Shown piece after piece: positions 58,101 through 64,000 of a stretch of 64,000 bases of DNA; position 1 is the stretch's first letter, and each line of letters begins with the position of its first letter. The notes beneath the pieces are model-generated. The model saw only the letters and a list, made by a program, of their open reading frames with translations, was not told the origin of the DNA and searched no databases. The DNA is from Cristatella mucedo (Eukaryota > Bryozoa > Phylactolaemata > Cristatellidae), in assembly GCA_009760855.2 (NCBI GenBank), contig WPIO01000049.1, forward strand, positions 186,001 through 250,000. Direction: 5' to 3'. The position numbers and the translations under genes are program-made.

Positions 58101-61100
58101 CACGTACTTGCTTCCTTCGGATGTGTTTACCCCAGCGTGGCTGCATCCACCTGTAGAGAGACTGTGTGCAAACTCTCTGCTGCTTTTGTAGGCTGACAGA
58201 GTCAGGTTTGTCGATGGTGAACTGGGATCTCGTGAAGGACATGAAGCCGCCCTCGTCCGAGCCCGAGTGGGCCAGCGAGTTCAAGAAGTACCAGGAATAC
58301 CCTGAGTATCAGCAGTACGTTGCACCGCCAATCGACGTTGCGATGCATTGGCGTAGCACGCTACCTTTGCTGAGCCAAGCCCTTCTGCTGCCTTTGTGTC
58401 CGTCGGTGTTGAGAAATGCATCCGTTTGCAGCCATCAGAAGAACGGTCGGGACATGACCCTGACCGAGTTCAAGTTCATCTACTATATGGAGTTCGCTCA
58501 CAGAATGTGGGGCCGCCTGACCGGCACCGTGTTCATTGCTCCGGCGGCCTACTTTCTGTACAAGGGCTGGATATCGAAGGGCATGAAGCCGCGACTGTTC
58601 ATCTTGGCCACCCTGCTCGGATTTCAGGCAGGAGCCTCTTGCCGCTGCCTTTTCGAAGCCAGCTTTGCTCTGCTCCGCCAGCCTGTAGATCGGCAGCAGC
58701 GCGAGGCTCAAGCCCACTGCTGTGGTCCCCCGTGGTCTCCTTGACTCATTCGTCTTGCAAGCCCCGCTATCTAATAATCCTACTTCATCCGGCTTCGTGC
58801 GCTGGTCATGCAAGTCAATCCTCAGCCGTGAATATGCAGCAGGCCTTGCAAGAACGGCGTGCTTGTTCCCGCACTTTGTAGGCTGCAGGATGCAGTCGAA
58901 TGGCCTGCAAATGTGTCACGTGCCTGCTGCTCGCCCCTAATGGTCATGCCCTTCATGCTTGTTTTTTCCTCAGGGCTTCCTTGGATGGTACATGGTGAAA
59001 AGTGGCTTGGAAGAGAGGCCAGACGGGATACCGCGCGTGAGCCAGTACCGCCTGGCCTCTCACCTCGGCTCGGCGTTCCTCCTGTACACACTGTTCCTTT
59101 GGGCCGGCCTCGGCAGCCTGCTGCCGGCTGCCGACAAGGTAGCCGCTCGCCGACGCTCATTTCGAAGCGAGCCGGCAGAGGCTCGAGCTGCCAATGATGC
59201 TCGGCGACTGAGCGCTCGCTCGAACGTCCTTGAATGCCCACTCCTCCCCCTGACCTCCTGTATTCCCCCACCCCTGCTGCTGAATCAAGTTGGGTCTGAA
59301 GCCGTAGGCTCGTTTTGTAGCTTTGCGAAGTGCGCTTCCTCAGTGGCTAGCGCTCTGGAGCAGGTTCATCTACCATTGGGGCATGTGCCCTCTAGTTCGT
59401 ACCCTCGGTTGTGCTGGTAACTGAAATCTGTGGAGGTCGAATGGGGCAAACAAATATTACATCGGCTTTTGGTTGTCGAGTGGGCACCCTTTTCGCTGTT
59501 TGCTTTGCGGTGTTCTCATTTGGAGCAGTGTGCACATGGCTGCTTCTCAAGAAATGTGCTTGCCTTCGTAGCCAATAGTGACCCTGGATAATAGCGAGGG
59601 GTTGATCTAATTACCTTATTTATACAGCTGCAGAAGAGAGCCGGTGGCTTTCACCCGGCTTGCTTGCTGCTGGACTTGCAACTGCGGCCTGGATCTTCAA
59701 GTGCCTTTCCGTTCCATGTCGAGAGGCTTAGATCCCCGAGACCCCCCCACCATCAGTAAACACCCAAATAAACCCAACAAATGTATATGGACGTGATAGC
59801 TGTTGTTGCATTTGGTTTCGAATTCAGCATGCTCGCTTGTGGCCGGCTTGGTACATCAGTGGTGGCTGTTGTCATTTCTGTGCAGCTGCCAAGGCAAGCA
59901 GTGTTATTTTGCTGCCGAGGCAGCGCAGTAGAATCGTAGTGCTGAAGATTCGGCCAGTAATGGTTCGCCATCCAGATCGAGGCCTACATGCGACCCAGTG
60001 CGTTGAGCTGCAATACTTTGTTTAACTGACAGCACCTTCTATTTGCAGGCTCTGCAGCAGCCAATACCCAATATTAGACGGTTGCAGAAATACTCGCATG
60101 GAGTGATGGGGCTGATATTCTTCACCGCTGTAGCAGGTATTTCAGCTATGCTGTATCGGTAGTCACGTGTATTGCTTTGCTGGCTTTCAGCTTGGCCTCT
60201 TGATGCCCGCTCGTGCCGATTGGCGGGTAGCGTTATATTGCTGTGATGCCAGGCACTTTGATGACATCGATGCAGGCACCCAACCAATCGTGGCCCCCTG
60301 TGGCATTTCTAATCCGGACACCAACCCGAACTCGTGTAGCTTAAAGGCTCGAGCAGCATTCGTTAGCTTAAAAAGTTATGCTAGAGGCACACCTATTAGC
60401 CTATTCAAGCATCTAGAAAGAGAGTGAGTTCTTTGAGGGCGCTTTATCAAGTGCATCATTATTATTATTATTGAGCAGGGGCTTAACCCTGGCAGTGTTC
60501 AAGCCAAATCGACACCATTAGGAGTGAGGATGCTGCCTTGGCTTGCCGGGCGGCATTCTGCCACCCCTCCACCCTCCACTGACTGTCACTCTCTTGTTGG
60601 TAAGCTTCTGCCTTGTTTTGACTCGGCTCATGTGATCAAGCAATGCTCTCGTTGAAAAATTAATGTGGACGATTGCTAAAAAGAATCGAGTGAAAGTTTT
60701 ACAGGTTGCTTCAGCTGACTAAATTCTTATGCGACTCCACAGGTCAAACACTGACGAATAGGGAACATGGACTTACACATGTGTGCACCTCTTTCGGTTC
60801 CTCTCATTTTAGCTGCGTTGAGTATGCGTTGTCGTCTTTTCTTGGCTCTAGCATTTAGCTGCTAGAAATTCAGGCTGAGATGGTGTTTGTGCGCGCGCAT
60901 GTGTGCATGCCGTGTTTGTACTGTCACATCTTCTCGCGGTGTCTGGCATCCTCTTCTGGGCTTCTTTGCTTGGAGCAGCCTCTAGCTTAGTAAGCACTGG
61001 TTAGTTAGTATTCGCGCTTACCTTGTTATTGCTGAAGAGACCCATCAGCCGATGTACACCCTCTGGCAATTACTAGGCATGTCCCCGCTCCTGTGGTGTT

Positions 61101-64000
61101 TCGTGGCCAGAGGCTGCTGGCCACTTTAAGTATATCCTTTAACTGTTCAACGTGTTTGTCGTAGGTGCTTTTGTGGCAGGGCTTGATGCAGGACTGACCT
61201 ACAACACTTGGCCCAAGATGGCTGACAAATGGATACCCGACGACCTGCTTGCACTGTCACCCAAGTGGAAGAACTTCTTTGAAAATCCTACCACCGTGCA
61301 ATTCGATCATCGGCACTTGGTTAGCACCCTTGAACTCCCTTCTCGCAGCAGCCAGACTTGTAGAGAGTGCATTTTAGTCTATGACCGTTTCAGAAAAAAA
61401 ATGCATGCTTGTAGGGTAGGGATTCTAGTCTCCCAGGTTTGAGTCATACCAATTACTGCTGCTGTCGTGGTATTTGCATTGTTGGGTCGGCTAGAAATAA
61501 TTGATTAATGGATTATGCACTCGAAGTAGTAGTATTACAAGCACTGGCTACCAGTCGAGCAACGGATTGACTTCAAGGTTTTGTCGCTCACTTTTAGGTC
61601 CCTTCATTCTATGGCTCCAGCCTATCTTTCAGATATACTACCCCATCAGGCCAAGCATCGTGCCACCCGCTTTTCGGAATCCAACAGTCTAGAAATACCT
61701 CGTACAAACCTTAAATCCTTTGGAGACCGTGCATTTAGTTCGTATGCTCCCAAAGCCTGGAACTCCCTCCCGACTTGCGTCAGAACATCCCCTGACCTGA
61801 CCACATTTAAAAGGAACTTAAAAACACACCTATTTAGGACAGCATTTAGTGGGTCCCTGTGATTCGTTCTTGATGTGCTTATGCGTGCTGACACTGTGCA
61901 TGCTGCCACTAACCACATTCGCATGCTGACCCTGTGCATGTCACCCCTAACCATATTATTCATTTTGTTTGTTTTTCAAGCATGATTTTACTTACCATTC
62001 AATTGCATTTCACTTTGCAGCAAATGTAAAGCGCCTAGAGAGAGATTAAGTTCTCTGAGGGCGCTTTATCAAGTGAATTATTATTATTATTATTATTATT
62101 ATTATAAAATGTATGGCCTTATTCACAAGGTTTTGAACATTGCACCAACACCGTGGCCTCGTGCTGTTTTTCTGGACATCAGATTGCTGCCTTTTCCTCG
62201 TATAGTGGAGCACAGCTCTTTTTCGTATCAATCCCTCTCACCATCCAAACTTCACAGTATGTTTCAAGCAGGCATCAGCTTATCTTTTGTCACTCGAACG
62301 TAGTATCACTGTTTACTGCTGCCACAAATGCTGAACTGACGTCTGCCAGTAAAGAATACTCACCCTCCATCTTAAACTCCAGTGTCTGTGTTGCAAGCAA
62401 CCCCTTCAAGGTGTGTTCCTTGGTGTGCTTTCATCGGTAGAGGAGTGTTCTTTGCTACCTTAGCCGTAAGCCAGTATTCGTTCAGGCGGAGGACCTAAGG
62501 CCGGTGCTAAGCTCGAGTGTTTTGGCATGGCCTCAAACGGGTGCAAAATGGGTCTTCAGGCACTCCATTTTTAAGGCCGATAAATACTCATGGTATAAGC
62601 CCGAGGGTGTCCAGACCTAGGTACGAAATTTTCCGAATGTTATATTAGCTTTTCTTTTTATCCCCAGCTTCCACACTATCTCTCGGTTGCTAACCTTCCC
62701 AAGAAGGTAAGACAATAGCTGGCTCCTCACAAAATTCTTCAGGCGACCTCTCTTTGCCATAGCTGCTAGTACTTCGTGTTGTTGTCGATACAATGTGCTG
62801 GCTGCGCTTAAGGTCACTGAGTGTCTACCTAATTTAGCCAGTTTGCTGGTGTGTCCTGTAGCCTTGCTGCCGATTCTGGCTATCCTGCTCCAAAATGATG
62901 AGTGGCTAGATGACCTTATGCTCCGCAGTTAAGTCTGCCTGCTTCAATGGCTTGACATTGCAAAATTACCGCTTACTAACATAAGGTAACCAGCCAAGTC
63001 AATTCACGGACCTGTGGCATTCTGTTCAGACCTCAGTAAATCTCTCCTTTGAAGTCCTGCTTTTGCATTGAGACACTTTCAGACTGAGCAAAACTTAGCA
63101 GCTAGAATTTTCTGTCGTGAATGGCATAACTGTCAGATTATTCTTTTTTCTTAAGACTTGCTCTGGCTCTTCATTAAGCAGCAGATAGTTCAATGTCCCG
63201 GTGCTCACTTTTAGATGACTGCATCCCTTTGTTATCTATTTGAATTTCTTTTTAATCAAGCCTTTCTACTCACCAACCACTACTCTGGTTGGTTAGTCCT
63301 GCCTCCTACCGACCTCAAATCCTGTGGAGACAATACCTTCTTTTTCTGTATATGCTACGCCTGGAAATCTATCGACTGACATCTCCTTTCTCTACTGCTT
63401 ATTGCATAACTACAAACCACTTGTTTCTAGCCTGGTAGATCCTTGTTACATGTGAATCGTCAGGGATTTGCATTTTTGCACAGCAAGTGCGCATATTATT
63501 ACTCTCGATAATCAGTTGATTTGCTTCCTTTCTAGCCCTTATGAAGTGCCTAGAAAGAAATATAGTTTCCTTAGATCACTTTATAGTTGCTGATATTAGT
63601 GTCATTGATAACATAATTGTTAGCTAGTGGCTAGTATTAGTCTCGGTTGCACATAGCATCTCTTTGGGAGTATTTGTATGACTCTTATACCGGTCCCTTT
63701 GTTCTGACCACGTCCAGATCGAAGCTGTAAAATTACTTCACTTAATTCGGGACAGATTCGTGTTAAGAATGTTTGTCTTTTTAGCATCAGCTAGCCCGAG
63801 CTATTGCAATGTGCTCAGCTGCTCTTGTTGCTATGTTGTGAGCAGGGTTTTTTCTTATCACCGTCACTCATTCTTTTCTAGGGAGAATTCACGGCTGCTG
63901 CTATCGGCGGCCTGTGGTTGGTGTGTCGGCGAGTGCCACTACCTCCTCGCGCTCGGCTGGCGCTGAATTGTCTCGTAGGCATGGCTGGCATCCAAGTGGT
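54995..64000 (+). CDS. COX15: COX15 heme A synthase, partial at both ends
   Basis: COX15 converts heme O to heme A in the inner mitochondrial membrane for cytochrome c oxidase assembly. Visible exons are 54995-55155, 58192-58314, 58432-58627, 58974-59138, 60049-60136, 61165-61319 and 63882 to the edge. The first six total 888 nt in one frame. Conserved blocks appear in order: [128 protein letters not shown] and [11 protein letters not shown]. The family's four heme-ligand histidine segments (EFAH, ASH, YSH, FDH) are all present. The start exon with the targeting peptide is not identified upstream, and the last transmembrane part is beyond the window. Oddities are a GC donor at 58628 and an in-frame readable intron at 58315-58431. 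Confidence 0.95.
55380..55893 (+). mobile_element. LINE fragment, RT core, decayed
   Basis: Broken frames read [18 protein letters not shown] (motif A), YGVSQGLVL (motif B) and PADTQLNP (motif C, YADD lost), then [20 protein letters not shown]. The copy is interrupted by a SINE-A at about 55900. It lies in COX15's first visible intron. Confidence 0.7.
55900..56022 (+). repeat. SINE-A, 5' truncated
   Basis: It begins after the A box (CTTGCTCCGACCAAGG), has B box CGGCTCGAGCCCCGAGG and the full LINE-like tail. It interrupts a LINE RT fragment in COX15's intron. Confidence 0.75.
56196..57355 (-). mobile_element. LINE family A, long copy in COX15 intron
   Basis: From the AAT tail and hairpin it continues through [60 protein letters not shown] and [20 protein letters not shown] to [12 protein letters not shown], so it includes RT motif C. 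One or more frameshifts split the frame near 56832-56845. Confidence 0.9.
58192..58314 (+). CDS. COX15: COX15 exon LTESGLSM
   Basis: The acceptor is GCTTTTGTAG. The exon codes for [20 protein letters not shown] through [16 protein letters not shown], the near-invariant family segment after the first membrane helix. I place its end at 58314 (donor GTACGT) because the next conserved block resumes at 58432. The frame stays open through the intervening 117 nt. Confidence 0.88.
58432..58627 (+). CDS. COX15: COX15 exon [15 protein letters not shown]
   Basis: The acceptor is CCGTTTGCAG. After HHQKNGRD the exon codes for [20 protein letters not shown] and a membrane helix ([12 protein letters not shown]), ending LLGFQ. 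The conserved continuation GFLGWYMV starts at the next acceptor, which forces the junction directly after CAG at 58625-58627. The donor there is GC, not GT. Confidence 0.88.
58974..59138 (+). CDS. COX15: COX15 exon [14 protein letters not shown]
   Basis: The acceptor is GTTTTTTCCTCAG. Fifty-five codons cover [34 protein letters not shown] and the following helix to LLPAADK. The histidine in ASH corresponds to a conserved heme ligand. The donor GTAGCC is weak but follows the end of homology. Confidence 0.93.
59600..59700 (-). repeat. SINE-B 3' remnant, degenerate
   Basis: The plus-strand series TGATCTAATTACCTTATTTA, then CAGCTGCAGAAGAGAGCC, resembles the 3' half of an inverted SINE-B. It lies in a COX15 intron. 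Confidence 0.35.
60049..60136 (+). CDS. COX15: COX15 exon [12 protein letters not shown]
   Basis: The acceptor is TATTTGCAG. The exon codes for [20 protein letters not shown] and [10 protein letters not shown], ending one base into a glycine codon with donor GTATTT. It matches the family's histidine helix between the two heme domains. Confidence 0.92.
60385..60476 (+). mobile_element. LINE family A tail in COX15 intron
   Basis: The hairpin (CTAGAAAGAGAGTGAGTTCT, GGGCGCTTTATCAAGTG) and TTA tail only. Confidence 0.65.
61165..61319 (+). CDS. COX15: COX15 exon [14 protein letters not shown]
   Basis: The exon completes the split glycine and codes for [20 protein letters not shown] through [14 protein letters not shown], one of the most conserved parts of heme A synthases. 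It ends in phase 0 with donor GTTAGC. Confidence 0.95.
61535..62105 (+). mobile_element. LINE family A, 3' copy in COX15 intron
   Basis: An intact frame (61581-61862) reads [20 protein letters not shown] to FRTAFSGSL, the end of ORF2. It is followed by the 3' UTR, hairpin and (TTA)n tail. Confidence 0.88.
63040..63600 (+). mobile_element. LINE family A-like, ancient copy in COX15 intron
   Basis: It shows decayed matches: CAAAACTTAGCAGCTAG, GACCTCAAATCCTGTGGAGA, and a hairpin relic AGTGCCTAGAAAGAAATATA near 63545. No frame is preserved. Confidence 0.5.
63882..64000 (+). CDS. COX15: COX15 exon at window edge (truncated)
   Basis: The acceptor is TTCTTTTCTAG at 63871-63881. Phase 0 sequence [20 protein letters not shown] then [19 protein letters not shown] matches the family's helix-RR.PLPRR-helix segment after FDHR. 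The exon is cut by the window edge, and the last helices with the final conserved histidine should lie to the right. Confidence 0.85.

Overview
This is a 64 kb piece of a repeat-rich metazoan nuclear genome. It has GT-AG introns, a spliceosomal protein gene and a nuclear-encoded mitochondrial gene, many non-LTR retrotransposon fragments, tRNA-derived SINEs and long (AG)n/(AC)n/(TA)n microsatellites. The LINEs belong to the L2/CR1 sort common in invertebrates and fish. I cannot place the species; an invertebrate is most likely, and that is inference. No rRNA, CRISPR or prokaryotic feature was seen.

Two genes are secure, both on the + strand. CWC15, a spliceosome component, has its coding region at 39052-50485 in six coding exons. 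They sum to exactly 687 nt (228 codons plus stop) with all phases consistent. A YY1-type promoter motif lies at 37076-37086, a probable non-coding first exon ends near 37209, and an AATAAA lies at 50680-50685. COX15, the mitochondrial heme A synthase, starts with its second or later exon at 54995 and runs off the right edge. Seven exons are visible, through the membrane core and all four heme-ligand histidine segments. Its first exon (targeting peptide) was not found and its C-terminus lies beyond 64000.

The left half (1-37000) holds no gene I can name. It is a mosaic of LINE fragments (family A, with a (TTA)n tail; family B, known only from its 3' end), two tRNA-derived SINE families (SINE-A and SINE-B), microsatellites and unassigned sequence. 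Several islands have good open frames or matching splice sites but no recognisable product. The main one is a chain of exon-like segments on the minus strand at 26865-28401; weaker ones are open frames at 9336-9664 (-) and 10324-10788 (-) and a possible first exon at 33438-33488 (+).

The right half (39000-64000) is the two genes with introns full of the same repeats: an antisense LINE with endonuclease and RT remnants inside CWC15, and LINE/SINE copies inside COX15. The intergenic gap holds a 528-bp MITE-like element with 43-bp inverted terminal repeats and a TAA duplication.

The most informative observations are the near-identical 3' hairpin shared by SINE-A and LINE family A, the Harbinger-like MITE, an unusual COX15 structure (a 117-nt intron readable in frame, and a GC-AG intron), and the unassigned minus-strand exon chain. 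I saw no clearly new biological system.
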